Shown here: positions 9,937 to 20,130 of the stretch, in pieces
How positions within the stretch are numbered: position 1 is the stretch's first letter
How the letters are laid out: every line of letters starts with the position of its first letter
Source: Pasteurella atlantica
GTDB taxonomy: Bacteria > Pseudomonadota > Gammaproteobacteria > Enterobacterales > Pasteurellaceae
DNA length: 64,000 bases
Reading direction: 5' to 3'
Assembly: GCF_963693435.1 (NCBI RefSeq)
Contig: NZ_OY856306.1
Location: 1,178,001-1,242,000 of the forward strand
Notes under the pieces: model-generated
Told to the model about the DNA's origin: nothing
What the model saw: only the letters and a program-made list of their open reading frames with translations
Databases searched by the model: none
Position numbers and translations under genes: made by a program

Positions 9937-10485
9937 ATGTGTTGGATTATTCCTTTAATTGTTGGTTTGCTTAGTGCCTTATTAGGTTATCTGATTGGTA
10001 AAAGCAAATGTGAAGAGCATAACAGAGTGATTAAGCAGTTAACTGAGGAAAATAATACTCTGAAATCAAAGTTGAGTACTTGTGAGAAAAGTTTGGCATC
10101 ATCTAAAACTGATGACTTGGTTTCAGCATCAGAACCTGAAGTGACTGCTTTTAGCTCTAGTGCCGAGAAAGAAACTGCGAGCGTTACATTTGATGCAAAT
10201 AAAGCAAAAGCTGTTTTTGGTAAAAGAATTAAGGAAAATGACTTAACTATTATTGAGGGAATTGGTGTTAAGATTGCAGAATTATTTAACCAATCAAATA
10301 TTACAACTTGGAAACAGCTTGGAGAACTTAGCGTAGAAGAGTGTCAAGAAATCCTTAAAAAAGGAGGAGATCGCTTTAAAGTTCATAAACCTGGTACTTG
10401 GCCTCGTCAAGCAAAATTGGCAGCTGAGGGAGAATGGCAAAAATTATTTGATTGGCAAGATCAACTTGATGGTGGAAAAGAGTAA
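9937..10485 (+). CDS. Membrane-anchored helix-hairpin-helix protein, partner of the OmpA-domain protein
   Basis: A 182-residue protein with an N-terminal membrane segment (residues 3-21), a heptad-like coiled coil (about 28-62), a low-complexity Ser/Glu linker, and a conserved C-terminal domain. That domain begins DLTIIEGIGVKIAELFNQ, a helix-hairpin-helix motif, and continues KPGTWPRQAKLAAEGEW. GGAG precedes the ATG by 9 nt. From memory, OmpA-protein plus EGIGPKI-domain pairs are common in Bacteroidota, which suggests acquisition, but this was not checked. The C-terminal domain often occurs in envelope proteins, so DNA binding should not be assumed. Confidence 0.8.
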   Translation: MCWIIPLIVGLLSALLGYLIGKSKCEEHNRVIKQLTEENNTLKSKLSTCEKSLASSKTDDLVSASEPEVTAFSSSAEKETASVTFDANKAKAVFGKRIKENDLTIIEGIGVKIAELFNQSNITTWKQLGELSVEECQEILKKGGDRFKVHKPGTWPRQAKLAAEGEWQKLFDWQDQLDGGKE

Positions 10486-10540
10486 TCATCATATAAATAA
10501 TATAACTTTAATATTTGAGTTATAAAATAACACTAGGAAA

Positions 10541-10577
10541 ATTAAGGCAGATTCGGTACAATCTGCCTTAATTTTTT
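10541..10577 (+). terminator. Intrinsic terminator between the HhH gene and frr
   Basis: Perfect 12-bp stem (ATTAAGGCAGAT and complement at 10561-10572) with an 8-nt loop, followed by a T-run. It ends only 27 bp before the frr ATG, so frr transcripts either read through it or start within a few bases. Confidence 0.85.
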
Positions 10578-10603
10578 AGCTATTTATCAAAAAGGACGAT
10601 TAA

Positions 10604-11161
10604 ATGATTAATGAAATAAAAAAAGATGCAGAACAACGTATGACTAAAAGCTTAGAAGCGTTTAAAGATCATATTTCTAAAGTACGTACAGGTCGTGCGC
10701 AACCTGCTTTATTAGATGGTATCCAAGTTTCTTATTACGGTGCATTAACCCCACTTCGCCAATTAGCAAATGTGGTGGCAGAAGATGCAAGAACACTCGC
10801 GGTAAGCGTATTTGATCGTAGTTTAATCAGTGATGTTGAAAAAGCAATTATGAGTTCAGACTTAGGTTTAAACCCAATGACAGCAGGCACCACAATTCGT
10901 GTACCACTTCCACCATTAACAGAAGAACGTCGTCGTGATTTAATTAAAATCGTAAAAGGCGAAGCAGAGCAAGGTAAAGTGGCGGTGCGTAATGTACGTC
11001 GTGATGCGAACGATAAAATCAAAGCATTATTAAAAGATAAAGAAATCAGTGAAGATGAAGAGCGTAAAGCACAAGACGAAATTCAAAAAATTACCGATCA
11101 ATTCATTAAACAAGTTGATGAAGTGTTAGCAGGTAAAGAAAAAGAATTATTGGATTTCTAA
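10604..11161 (+). CDS. frr: Ribosome recycling factor
   Basis: RRF works with EF-G to split post-termination ribosomes. It is 185 residues, the exact family length, beginning [13 protein letters not shown] and containing [15 protein letters not shown] and [14 protein letters not shown] lies 8 nt before the ATG. In other gammaproteobacteria it follows pyrH; here it is displaced by the exporter/OmpA/HhH block and begins just after a terminator. dxr follows after 96 bp that hold an inverted pair of uptake cores. Confidence 0.99.
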   Translation: MINEIKKDAEQRMTKSLEAFKDHISKVRTGRAQPALLDGIQVSYYGALTPLRQLANVVAEDARTLAVSVFDRSLISDVEKAIMSSDLGLNPMTAGTTIRVPLPPLTEERRRDLIKIVKGEAEQGKVAVRNVRRDANDKIKALLKDKEISEDEERKAQDEIQKITDQFIKQVDEVLAGKEKELLDF

Positions 11162-11168
11162 TTTTTTA

Positions 11169-11240
11169 AAGCGGTCGGATTTTAGTTGTTTTTTGCAATT
11201 TTTTAAATTTTTGTAAATTTTATATAAAATCTTACCGCTT
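11169..11240. repeat. Inverted pair of uptake-signal cores
   Basis: AAGCGGTCGGATTTTA at 11169 and ATAAAATCTTACCGCTT ending at 11240 face each other across an A/T loop. The pair could fold in RNA and end part of the frr transcripts. Confidence 0.55.
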
Positions 11241-11257
11241 CATTTATATTTACTATT

Positions 11258-12448
11258 ATGAAAAAAATCACTATTTTAGGTTCAACAGGTTCAATCGGAA
11301 AAAGTACCCTTTCTGTGATTGAACGTAACCCAGAGCGTTATCAAATTTTTGCACTCGTTGGGGGCAGAAATGTTGAGTTAATGTTTCAACAATGCTTAAA
11401 ATTCCAACCTCAATTTGTCGCCTTAGACGATGAAAATGCCGCTCAACAATTAAAAATCGCTTTGCAATCTCATTCAATTAAAACCGAAGTATTAGCGGGT
11501 AGCCAAGCGATTTGTGAATTGTCGGCTCACGCTGATGTGGATATGGTAATGGCGGCGATTGTTGGGGCGGCGGGCTTGTTGCCGACCCTTGCTGCGGTAA
11601 AAGCAGGTAAGCAAGTACTGTTAGCGAACAAAGAATCGTTAGTGACTTGTGGGCAGATTTTTATTGATGAAGCGAAAAAATCGGGGGCAAAGTTGTTGCC
11701 TGTGGATAGTGAACATAATGCGATTTTTCAATCTTTACCGCCACAAGCACAAAATCAAATCGGATTTTGTCCGTTGGCAGAATTAGGGATCAGTAAAATT
11801 GTTTTAACAGGATCGGGTGGTCCATTTAGAACCAAACCGTTAAGTGAGTTTTCAAGTATTACGCCTGCTCAGGCTGTCGCACACCCAAACTGGTCTATGG
11901 GGCAAAAAATCTCCGTTGATTCAGCAACGATGATGAATAAAGGCTTGGAATATATTGAAGCACGTTGGTTATTTAATGCCAGTGAAGAGGAGATGGAAAT
12001 TATTATCCACCCACAATCCATTATTCACTCAATGGTGCGTTATATTGACGGCAGTGTGATTGCTCAAATGGGAAATCCTGATATGCGAACCCCGATTGCT
12101 CATACAATGGCGTATCCAGAGCGTATCTATTCTAACGTTGCCCCCTTAGACTTTTTTAAACTCAAAGAATTAACCTTTGTTGAACCAGATTTCGCTCGTT
12201 ATCCAAACTTAAAATTAGCCATTGATGCATTTAGAGAAGGGCAGTATGCGACAACAGCAATGAATGCAGCGAATGAAATTGCGGTGGAGACTTTTTTAAA
12301 TAATCAAATTCGTTTTACGGATATTGAACAGGTTAATCGCTCAGTTGTAGAAAATATTGCACCAGTAAAAATGACTGAAATTGCGGACGTATTACATATA
12401 GATAAGTTAGCGAGAGAGCTAGCACAACAACAGATATTACAAATATAA
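11258..12448 (+). CDS. dxr: 1-deoxy-D-xylulose 5-phosphate reductoisomerase
   Basis: Dxr makes 2-C-methylerythritol 4-phosphate, the committed step of the non-mevalonate isoprenoid pathway. The 396-residue enzyme (E. coli 398) has the NADPH-binding [11 protein letters not shown] near residue 7, the metal-site motif [10 protein letters not shown], and [20 protein letters not shown]. Its stop overlaps the uppS start by one base (TAATG), indicating translational coupling with the next isoprenoid enzyme. Confidence 0.98.
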   Translation: MKKITILGSTGSIGKSTLSVIERNPERYQIFALVGGRNVELMFQQCLKFQPQFVALDDENAAQQLKIALQSHSIKTEVLAGSQAICELSAHADVDMVMAAIVGAAGLLPTLAAVKAGKQVLLANKESLVTCGQIFIDEAKKSGAKLLPVDSEHNAIFQSLPPQAQNQIGFCPLAELGISKIVLTGSGGPFRTKPLSEFSSITPAQAVAHPNWSMGQKISVDSATMMNKGLEYIEARWLFNASEEEMEIIIHPQSIIHSMVRYIDGSVIAQMGNPDMRTPIAHTMAYPERIYSNVAPLDFFKLKELTFVEPDFARYPNLKLAIDAFREGQYATTAMNAANEIAVETFLNNQIRFTDIEQVNRSVVENIAPVKMTEIADVLHIDKLARELAQQQILQI

Positions 12449-13182
12449 TGAATGAATTAGACATACGTTTTGATTTAGACAGAATGCCACAACACGTTGC
12501 TATTATTATGGACGGCAATGGACGTTGGGCAAAACAGCAGGGTAAACTGCGAGTTTTTGGTCATCAAAATGCAATGAAAGCGGTCAGAACTGCGGTAAAT
12601 TTTGCCGCTCGTCATCAAATTAAGGTGCTAACACTTTATGCGTTCAGTAGCGAAAATTGGTGTCGCCCACAAGATGAAGTGTCTGCCTTGATGTCACTTT
12701 TTATGAAAGCGTTAAACAGTGAAGTAAAAAAATTACATAAAAATAATATCTGTTTAAAAGTGATCGGCGATACATCGGCATTTAGTGATGAGTTACAACA
12801 AAAAATTATTGAATCAGAGAAATTAACCCAAAATAATGATGGTTTAATTCTTAATATTGCCGCAAATTATGGCGGAATGTGGGATATCACACAGGCGACA
12901 AAAAAATTAGCGTTACAAGTAAAATTGGGCGAAATTGCCTTAAATGAAATTACTGAACAACAGCTACAACAGAATTTAATTACAGCAGAGCAACCACAGG
13001 TAGATCTCTTGATCCGTACCAGTGGTGAACAACGAATTAGTAACTTTTTGTTGTGGCAAATTGCCTATGCGGAGCTGTTTTTTACCCCTGTATTATGGCC
13101 TGATTTTAACGATGAAATTTTTGTACAAGCGATAATGGCTTACCAACAGCGTGAACGCCGTTTTGGTGGCTGTGAATCGTGA
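12448..13182 (+). CDS. uppS: Undecaprenyl diphosphate synthase
   Basis: UppS is the cis-prenyltransferase that makes the C55 lipid carrier for peptidoglycan and O-antigen. The 244-residue protein contains [14 protein letters not shown] with the catalytic aspartate, SSENWCRP, and the C-terminal [15 protein letters not shown] and YAELFF motifs. It overlaps dxr by one base and precedes cdsA by 20 bp. An AAGCGGTC core is embedded in the frame at 12578. Confidence 0.98.
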   Translation: MNELDIRFDLDRMPQHVAIIMDGNGRWAKQQGKLRVFGHQNAMKAVRTAVNFAARHQIKVLTLYAFSSENWCRPQDEVSALMSLFMKALNSEVKKLHKNNICLKVIGDTSAFSDELQQKIIESEKLTQNNDGLILNIAANYGGMWDITQATKKLALQVKLGEIALNEITEQQLQQNLITAEQPQVDLLIRTSGEQRISNFLLWQIAYAELFFTPVLWPDFNDEIFVQAIMAYQQRERRFGGCES

Positions 13183-13202
13183 ACAACAAATAAGGAAACA
13201 AA

Positions 13203-14072
13203 ATGCTTAAACAACGAATACTCTCTGCACTGATTATGATTCCACTTGCGTTATTGGGATTATTTTTTCTTTCGCCACTTCCTTTCTTTCTTGCGATATC
13301 GGTTTTAGTCGTATTAGGAATGTGGGAATGGGCACAATTTGCGGGTATTAAACGCTCTATTGGACGAATAATTGTTGCCTTAGTTACTTTGGGGATTTTA
13401 TTATTTCCGATAATGGCTGGCACTTATTCCATTAAAAAAGCAGATTTTCTTAATGATGTTACCACGCCATTGTTATTTGTTGGGGTAATTTGGTGGTTAG
13501 TAGCGTTATTTTTAGTGATCGGTTACCCAAAAACAGCCAAGTTTTGGGCAAAATCCATCAGTGCTAAATTTATTTTTGGCTTTTTGACCTTAGTCCCATT
13601 TTTAATCGCAATGCCAGCACTACGTTTTTATCACTACCATTCAAATCCTTATCAAGGGGCATTTTTATTACTTTATGTATTAGTGCTTGTTTGGTCGGCG
13701 GATTCAGGAGCGTATTTCTTTGGACGAGCATTGGGTAAACATAAATTAGCCCCAAAAGTATCCCCTGGTAAATCGATTGAAGGGGCGATTGGGGGCTTAG
13801 TGACTGCTGGGGTGGTGTCATTTATCTTCTTGCAAGTGAATCCGAGTGATATGTTAAGTGCTAAATTAAATATGGCTGCCTTTATTGTGGTTTCTATCCT
13901 GACCGTTGCGATCTCAATTTTAGGCGATTTAACAGAAAGTATGTTTAAACGTCAAGCGGGTGTGAAAGACAGCAGTAATTTAATTCCAGGACACGGTGGG
14001 ATTTTAGATCGTATTGATAGCCTAACGGCGGCAGTGCCTTTCTTTGCCGTAGCATTTTTCTTCTTTTTATAG
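13203..14072 (+). CDS. cdsA: Phosphatidate cytidylyltransferase
   Basis: CdsA makes CDP-diacylglycerol, precursor of all phospholipids. The 289-residue polytopic inner-membrane protein carries the complete family signature SMFKRQAGVKDSSNLIPGHG followed by GILDRID at about residues 241-268. AAGGAAA lies before the ATG. It sits between uppS and rseP as in E. coli. Confidence 0.97.
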   Translation: MLKQRILSALIMIPLALLGLFFLSPLPFFLAISVLVVLGMWEWAQFAGIKRSIGRIIVALVTLGILLFPIMAGTYSIKKADFLNDVTTPLLFVGVIWWLVALFLVIGYPKTAKFWAKSISAKFIFGFLTLVPFLIAMPALRFYHYHSNPYQGAFLLLYVLVLVWSADSGAYFFGRALGKHKLAPKVSPGKSIEGAIGGLVTAGVVSFIFLQVNPSDMLSAKLNMAAFIVVSILTVAISILGDLTESMFKRQAGVKDSSNLIPGHGGILDRIDSLTAAVPFFAVAFFFFL

Positions 14073-14089
14073 GATTTAGTAGGTAAATT

Positions 14090-15403
14090 GTGACAGCGAC
14101 ATTGTCTTTTCTATTTTTAATCTGTGTGTTAGTGACGGTACACGAGTATGGTCACTTTGCCGTTGCTCGTGCCTGTGGCGTGAGAGTGTTACGTTTTTCT
14201 ATTGGTTTTGGAAAAGTGTTGTGGAAAAGAACCGATAAAAAAGGCACAGAGTGGGTAATTTCGTTAATTCCACTTGGCGGTTATGTCAAAATGCTTAATG
14301 ATGAACAAGGCTTTGCGGATAGCGAACGTTATGATAACAAAGCCGTTTGGCAAAGAATGTTAATTATTTTAGCTGGACCTGTTGCCAACTTTATTTTTGC
14401 CATTTTTGCTTATTGGGCAGTATTTGTTTCAGGTGTACCAACACTAAAACCAGTGGTTGGCGAAGTAGTACCAAACAGCATTGTGGCAATGGCGAAGATA
14501 CCGACAGAATTTGAATTTACACAAATTGATGGTAGAAATGTACAAGATTGGGAAGAAGTGGCATTAGCTTTTATTGGTAATGTGGGTTCAGAAAAGGTAG
14601 AAGTTAAAGGGCATTTAATTGATAGCCAATATCCGCAATCTTTTCAGTTGGATTTATCACAATGGCAATTTAATGGTAATAAAGACAATCCGCTAACGGC
14701 ATTGGGAATTATTCCAAAAAGAGCCATTGTTGAACCAATAATTAAAACAGTAGTCAAAGATTCGGTTGCTGAAAAAGTAGGTTTACAGGCGAAAGATATA
14801 ATACGTAAGGTAAACCAAGCTCCCTTTGATTGGCATCATTTGATTGAAGTCGTTCAAACAGGAAAACAATTACAATTAGAAATTAAACGTGATACAGAAA
14901 TACTGACGTTCAATTTGTTACCTCAACAATCAAAAGAAAGTAAAAGATATGTTATTGGTATTACTCCACAGTATCAACCACTAGCGGAAAAGTATCGTGT
15001 TGTGCTAGAATATGGTATTCTTGAAGCCTTTGAAAAAGGTGTTGAAAAAGTGACTTCACTTATTCATACGGTGTTTCAATTTATAGTAAATTTAATAACA
15101 GGTAATCTCTCAATAAAGAATATGGGAGGACCTATTGCAATGGCTAAGGGTGCGGTTGCAAGTGCAGAAGTGGGTTTTATTTATTATCTTAGCTTTATGG
15201 CATTGATTAGTGTAAATTTAGGCGTAATGAATTTATTTCCTCTTTTGCCTCTTGATGGTGGACAATTTATTTTGTTAAGTGTTGAAGCAATTCGAGGAAA
15301 AGCCACGTCAAAAAATTTACAAGAGCGATTTCAGCAGTTAGGGATGATATTTGTAATAGGGTTAATGGTTTTTGCTTTGTTTAATGATTTAATTCATTTT
15401 TAA
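14090..15403 (+). CDS. rseP: Site-2 zinc metalloprotease RseP
   Basis: RseP cleaves RseA inside the inner membrane to release sigma-E, and trims signal-peptide remnants. The 437-residue protein has the zinc motif HEYGH at residues 18-22, the PLGGYVKML motif, periplasmic PDZ regions in the middle, and the C-terminal metal motif NLFPLLPLDGG. The start is a GTG at 14090 with an AGGATTTAGTAGG ribosome-binding region; the frame matches family N-termini from there. E. coli RseP is 450 residues. Confidence 0.97.
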   Translation: MTATLSFLFLICVLVTVHEYGHFAVARACGVRVLRFSIGFGKVLWKRTDKKGTEWVISLIPLGGYVKMLNDEQGFADSERYDNKAVWQRMLIILAGPVANFIFAIFAYWAVFVSGVPTLKPVVGEVVPNSIVAMAKIPTEFEFTQIDGRNVQDWEEVALAFIGNVGSEKVEVKGHLIDSQYPQSFQLDLSQWQFNGNKDNPLTALGIIPKRAIVEPIIKTVVKDSVAEKVGLQAKDIIRKVNQAPFDWHHLIEVVQTGKQLQLEIKRDTEILTFNLLPQQSKESKRYVIGITPQYQPLAEKYRVVLEYGILEAFEKGVEKVTSLIHTVFQFIVNLITGNLSIKNMGGPIAMAKGAVASAEVGFIYYLSFMALISVNLGVMNLFPLLPLDGGQFILLSVEAIRGKATSKNLQERFQQLGMIFVIGLMVFALFNDLIHF

Positions 15404-15459
15404 TTAAATAAAGCGATAACTTTAGATAAATATTTTATAAAATACATAGGGATTTTTTA

Positions 15460-17844
15460 ATGAAAAAATTATTACTTTCAAGTCTTTTGTTAGCAAATGG
15501 TGTAATTGCCTCACCTTTTGTTGTAAAAGATATACGTATTGATGGAGTTTCTCCTGAAATTCAACGTTCAATTCTTTCAAAATTGCCCGTAAGAGTTGGG
15601 CAAAGAGTAACGGATAGAGATCTTACTAATGTTGTTCAGCAATTATATATTCAACAACGTTTTGATGATGTAATTGCAAAACGAGAAGGGAATGCTTTAG
15701 TGATCGAAGTGGTTGAGAAACCATTTATTGCTGATATAGAAATAGTGGGAAATAAGATTATTCCAACAAAAGCATTAAAAGAAAACTTGAAAGCAAATTT
15801 AATTGTTAAGGGTGAAATTTATAATGCTCAAAAATTAAAATCTTTTAAAGACGGATTACTTGAACACTATTACTCTGTTGGTCGCTATAATGCAATAGTG
15901 AATACTATTGTTCAGCGATTAGCTAATGGTCAAATAAAAATAAAATTAGATATTAAAGAAGATGAAGTAGCTTATGTTAAGCAAATTCATTTTCAAGGAA
16001 ATAAAGCTTTTGAGGAAGATGAATTAATTAAAATATTAGATATTCAACCAGATGTTTCTTGGTGGAATATTTTTTCAAGTAGTAAATATGAGCAGCAAGT
16101 TTTTAAAAAAGATTTAGATGCATTACGTAATTTTTACTTAAATCGTGGTTATGTTAAGTTTGCGATTAATGATGTTAAAACTGACTTTAGCAATAATAAA
16201 AAAGACGTTAAATTAACTTATAAAATTAGTGAAGGTAAACAGTATAAAGTTAGTAAGGTTCGTGTTATTGGCGATACGGCAAACTTAGATAATGAATTAA
16301 ATAAAATTTTAAAAGAATATAAAACGGGTGATATTTTTCGAGCAAAAGATATTGATGCACTAAAATCTAAACTAGAGTATCGTTTAGGCGAAGATGGTTA
16401 TGGTTCAGCAAAAATACAGATGTCTTTTTCTTTTGATGAAGAAAATAATACCGTTGCCATTGCTTATGTCGTAGAAGCAGGAAAGCGAATTTATGTTCGT
16501 CGTGTTCGTTTTGAAGGAAATAATGTGACAGCTGATTCAACGTTACGTCGTGAAATGCGTCAGCAAGAGGGTACTTGGTTGTCAACCAGTGCCATTGCAA
16601 CAGGTAAAGCACGTTTAGAGCGAACTGGTTTTTATGAAGCTGTAGAAATGAAGACAGTAAATGTACCAAATACCACTGACCAAGTGGATGTAGTGTACAC
16701 CATCACAGAGCGTAATACCGGAAGTATTAATTTTAGTATTGGCTATGGTACTGGTAGTGGTTTTACATATCAGGCTGGAATTAAACAGAAAAATTTCTTA
16801 GGTATGGGATCAACAATTAGCCTAGATGGAACACGTAATGATTATAGTACAACATTGCGATTTGGTTATGAAGAACCTTATTTCACGAAAGATGGAGTAA
16901 GTTTAGGGGGAGATGTTTATTATAGTAAGTATGACTATTCTAAAAATGGATCATCTTCAGGCTATAAAAGAACAACTTTAGGAATTGATGGTACTTTAGG
17001 ATTTCCTGTTGATGAATATAATAGTTACTATTTAGGTCTTGGTGCAACTAAAGATAAAATTAATAATGTTGATCGTGAATTTACACGTGAAAAATATGTA
17101 AAAGCGATGGATATTAAGATACCAAATGGTGTTGAAAAATATGCAAAAATTAAAACAACAGATTTTAACTTTAGTTTTGGCTGGAATTATAATAGTTTAG
17201 ATCGAGGCTTTATGCCAACCGAAGGCTTGCAAGCAAGTTTCGGTGGTAATGTAACTATTCCTGGATCAGATAATAAGTACTATAAATTAAATACTAAATT
17301 TGCACATTATTATCCATTAAATAGAGAACATAGTTGGGTCATTAGTTCTCGTTTAAAACTTGGTTATGCGAGTGGTATTAGTGGTAAGGAAATTCCATTC
17401 TTCCAAACATATAGTTCAGGTGGAATAGGTTCTGTTCGAGGTTTTTCTTATGGTTCTATTGGTCCTAATGCAATTTACTTAGGAAAAACAACGGGTAAAT
17501 TTGATCAATTATCTAATGATATCATTGGTGGTAATGCAATGGCAGTGGCGAATTTAGAACTAATTATGCCAACGCCATTTGTAGCACAGAAATATCAGCA
17601 TAGAGTAAGAACGACATTGTTTGTAGATGCAGGAACCGTTTGGAACACCAAATGGGATGCTAAGAAATTCAATAAAAATGTGCCAGACTATGGTGATTAC
17701 AAACGATTTAGAGCTTCTGCGGGAATTGGGTTACAATGGAATTCACCAATTGGACCATTATTGTTATCTTATTCAAAACCGTTACGCAAGTATAAAAATG
17801 ATGATGTAGAACAATTCCAATTTAGTATTGGTGGTTCGTTCTAA
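15460..17844 (+). CDS. bamA: Outer membrane assembly factor BamA
   Basis: BamA is the core of the BAM complex that folds beta-barrel proteins into the outer membrane. The 794-residue precursor has a signal peptide (residues 1-18, cleavage near IASP), five POTRA domains to about residue 415, and a 16-strand barrel ending in the C-terminal phenylalanine (FSIGGSF). The lid motif VRGF (GSVRGFSYG) is intact. It lies between rseP and the chaperone gene skp. E. coli BamA is 810 residues. Confidence 0.98.
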   Translation: MKKLLLSSLLLANGVIASPFVVKDIRIDGVSPEIQRSILSKLPVRVGQRVTDRDLTNVVQQLYIQQRFDDVIAKREGNALVIEVVEKPFIADIEIVGNKIIPTKALKENLKANLIVKGEIYNAQKLKSFKDGLLEHYYSVGRYNAIVNTIVQRLANGQIKIKLDIKEDEVAYVKQIHFQGNKAFEEDELIKILDIQPDVSWWNIFSSSKYEQQVFKKDLDALRNFYLNRGYVKFAINDVKTDFSNNKKDVKLTYKISEGKQYKVSKVRVIGDTANLDNELNKILKEYKTGDIFRAKDIDALKSKLEYRLGEDGYGSAKIQMSFSFDEENNTVAIAYVVEAGKRIYVRRVRFEGNNVTADSTLRREMRQQEGTWLSTSAIATGKARLERTGFYEAVEMKTVNVPNTTDQVDVVYTITERNTGSINFSIGYGTGSGFTYQAGIKQKNFLGMGSTISLDGTRNDYSTTLRFGYEEPYFTKDGVSLGGDVYYSKYDYSKNGSSSGYKRTTLGIDGTLGFPVDEYNSYYLGLGATKDKINNVDREFTREKYVKAMDIKIPNGVEKYAKIKTTDFNFSFGWNYNSLDRGFMPTEGLQASFGGNVTIPGSDNKYYKLNTKFAHYYPLNREHSWVISSRLKLGYASGISGKEIPFFQTYSSGGIGSVRGFSYGSIGPNAIYLGKTTGKFDQLSNDIIGGNAMAVANLELIMPTPFVAQKYQHRVRTTLFVDAGTVWNTKWDAKKFNKNVPDYGDYKRFRASAGIGLQWNSPIGPLLLSYSKPLRKYKNDDVEQFQFSIGGSF

Positions 17845-17860
17845 AGTTAAAATAAGAAAT

Positions 17861-17893
17861 GGTAAGATAGTAAATTTATTATATTATCTTACC
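17861..17893 (+). terminator. Hairpin between bamA and skp
   Basis: GGTAAGATA at 17861-17869 pairs with TATCTTACC at 17885-17893 across a 15-nt A/T loop. The right arm contains an uptake-signal core (ACCGCTT). No proper U-run follows, so it may be an attenuator or a processing site. Confidence 0.4.
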
Positions 17894-17932
17894 GCTTATT
17901 GATATTAATTAAAATTTTATAAGGAATTATTA

Positions 17933-18601
17933 ATGAAAAAAGTATTTAAAATCGCTAGCGTTGTAGCAAGCTTAGTCATTGTAGTAAATACAGCAAGCGC
18001 TGAAGATAAGATTGGTTTTGTTACACCACAGTTTGTTATTCAAAACCATCCTTTATTTGCAGAATCTTCTGATTTCTCGAAAAAAGTGCAACAGGAAAGA
18101 AAAGCTCTTGAAATTGAAGATCAGAGATTATCTGAAGAAGAGAAATCATTAGTTGCTCAAGCAGAAGAATTGAAAAAAGAAGAAAAAAAAGTTATTGAAC
18201 AAATAAAAGAAAAAAGAGAAGCGTTGAGTAAACAAGCGCCAAGACTTCGTAGTAAAGAGATTAAAAAACGTCAAGAAGCGATTGCCACATTAGCCAATGC
18301 ATTTGAAAAGAAAGCACAAGCATTTAATAAAAAAGAGGTAGCATTTAGAGAAAAAGTGATTAATTACCGTAAAAAATCAAAAGAAGTTGGTCAAACTCTA
18401 GCAATGGAAGAAGCAAAAGTTCGTAGTCAAATTATTAAACAAATTGATGGTAAGATTAAAGAAATAGCTGAAGACAAAGGTTATACAATAATTTTAAATG
18501 CAAATTCGGTTGTGTTTGCTTCTGAAAAAGAAAATAATTTGGATGAAGAAGTTCTTAAAGCAGTAGGTGGAACAATGCCTAAATTACCAGCTAAAAAATA
18601 A
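17933..18601 (+). CDS. skp: Periplasmic chaperone Skp (OmpH family), extended form
   Basis: Skp holds unfolded outer-membrane proteins in the periplasm and hands them to BAM. The sequence has a signal peptide (cleavage after NTASA, residue 23), the IGFVTPQFVIQNHP N-terminal strand, a long charged coiled coil, and a C-terminal hydrophobic strand (GYTIILNANSVVFAS). At 222 residues it is clearly longer than E. coli Skp (161); the excess lies in the Lys/Glu-rich helical arms, implying longer tentacles. Gene order bamA-skp-lpxD supports the assignment. Confidence 0.93.
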   Translation: MKKVFKIASVVASLVIVVNTASAEDKIGFVTPQFVIQNHPLFAESSDFSKKVQQERKALEIEDQRLSEEEKSLVAQAEELKKEEKKVIEQIKEKREALSKQAPRLRSKEIKKRQEAIATLANAFEKKAQAFNKKEVAFREKVINYRKKSKEVGQTLAMEEAKVRSQIIKQIDGKIKEIAEDKGYTIILNANSVVFASEKENNLDEEVLKAVGGTMPKLPAKK

Positions 18602-18614
18602 TGATGAGTAATTA

Positions 18615-19655
18615 ATGGAAAAATTTCTTTTAGGTTATTTAACTAATCAAATCGGTGGTTCTCTTCGGGGAAACGCCGATTTGGTGATCTCAGGTATTGC
18701 ACCTTTTAAAAATGCAAAGAAAGAGCATATTACATTTATTTCAAATCCTAAGTTTCGTACTCAGTTAAAAGAAAGTCAAGCTGGTGCAATTATTGTTAGC
18801 CGAAATGATGTTGAATTTTGCTCAGAAAGTCAGAATTTAATCATAGTTGAAGATCCTTATGTTGCCTATGCATTATTAGCACAATGTATGGATACAACAC
18901 CAAAATCAGCTCAAAGCATAGAACCTAGTGCAGTAATTGCATCCAATGTTGTTTTAGGTGAAAACGTTTCAATTGGTGCAAATGCCGTTATTGAAGAAGG
19001 TGTAACACTTGGAGATGGCGTAATTATTGGTGCTGGTTGTTTTATTGGTAAACATACTCAAATTGGTAAAAATACTCAACTGTGGGCAAATGTGTCGGTT
19101 TATCATAATGTTCAAATTGGTGAAAATTGTCTAATACAGTCTGCTACGGTAATTGGTAGTGATGGCTTTGGTTATGCAAATAGTAAAGGGAAATGGATTA
19201 AAATCCCACAAACTGGTGGTGTAATTATTGGAAATAATGTTGAAATAGGTGCTTGTACTTGTATTGATCGAGGAGCATTAGATTCAACAGTAATTGAAGA
19301 TAATGTTATTATTGATAACCTATGTCAGATAGCCCATAATGTACACATTGGTACAGGTACTGCAATTGCAGGCGGTGTGATAATGGCAGGAAGTTTAAAA
19401 GTAGGACGTTACTGCTTAATTGGTGGGGCAAGTGCTATTAATGGGCATATGGAGATCTGTGATGGTGTGACTATTACGGGTATGAGTATGGTTATTCGCT
19501 CAATCACTGAGAAAGGAACTTACTCATCTGGTATGCCAGTACAACCAAATACACAATGGCGAAAAACAGCTACTTTAATGATGAATATTGATGGAATAAA
19601 TAAACGTCTGAAAAGTATTGAAAAACAAAAATTAAGTATTGAAGAGGACAATTGA
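18615..19655 (+). CDS. lpxD: UDP-3-O-(3-hydroxyacyl)glucosamine N-acyltransferase
   Basis: LpxD adds the second 3-hydroxyacyl chain in lipid A synthesis. The 346-residue trimer-forming protein has an N-terminal uridine-binding domain (about 1-100), a left-handed beta-helix of hexapeptide repeats (about 105-300) with the catalytic [10 protein letters not shown] histidine, and a C-terminal helix. The stop at 19655 sits inside the fabZ start region, so the two are translationally coupled. Confidence 0.97.
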   Translation: MEKFLLGYLTNQIGGSLRGNADLVISGIAPFKNAKKEHITFISNPKFRTQLKESQAGAIIVSRNDVEFCSESQNLIIVEDPYVAYALLAQCMDTTPKSAQSIEPSAVIASNVVLGENVSIGANAVIEEGVTLGDGVIIGAGCFIGKHTQIGKNTQLWANVSVYHNVQIGENCLIQSATVIGSDGFGYANSKGKWIKIPQTGGVIIGNNVEIGACTCIDRGALDSTVIEDNVIIDNLCQIAHNVHIGTGTAIAGGVIMAGSLKVGRYCLIGGASAINGHMEICDGVTITGMSMVIRSITEKGTYSSGMPVQPNTQWRKTATLMMNIDGINKRLKSIEKQKLSIEEDN

Positions 19656-19656
19656 G

Positions 19657-20121
19657 TTGGATATGGAACAACAAAGTAGAGAGTCTAGAATTATTGAAAC
19701 AACAGAGATAATGAAACTTCTACCACATCGTTACCCTTTTTTATTGGTTGATAGAGTTATTGATTTTGAAGAAGGAAAATGGATTACAGCAATAAAAAAT
19801 GTGACGGCGAATGAACCTTGTTTTACAGGTCATTTTCCTAAACAACCTATTTTTCCAGGTGTGTTAATTATGGAGTCTCTTGCTCAAGCAATGGGAATTT
19901 TAGCATTTAAAACACACCAATTAGAAGGTGGTGAAATATTTTATTTTGCAGGAATTAATAATGCTCGTTTTAAAAAACCAGTATTGCCTGGAGATCAAAT
20001 GAAATTACAGGTTAACATTTTAAAAGAAATGCGAGGAGTAATTCGTTTTACTGGTACTGTAACCGTTGAAGGAAAAACAGTCTGTGAAGCAGAATTAATG
20101 TGTGCTCGTCGTCAATCCTAA
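19657..20121 (+). CDS. fabZ: 3-hydroxyacyl-ACP dehydratase FabZ
   Basis: FabZ removes water from 3-hydroxyacyl-ACP in fatty-acid elongation and competes with LpxA/LpxD for the same substrate pool. Motifs [18 protein letters not shown] (catalytic His) and MESLAQA (catalytic Glu) are present. I place the start at the TTG at 19657 because AGAGGA (19643-19648) sits 8 nt upstream; the ATG at 19663 is the alternative and gives a product two residues shorter. A frame open from a TTG at 19639 has no supporting ribosome-binding site. Confidence 0.95.
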   Translation: MDMEQQSRESRIIETTEIMKLLPHRYPFLLVDRVIDFEEGKWITAIKNVTANEPCFTGHFPKQPIFPGVLIMESLAQAMGILAFKTHQLEGGEIFYFAGINNARFKKPVLPGDQMKLQVNILKEMRGVIRFTGTVTVEGKTVCEAELMCARRQS

Positions 20122-20130
20122 GGAGTATTT

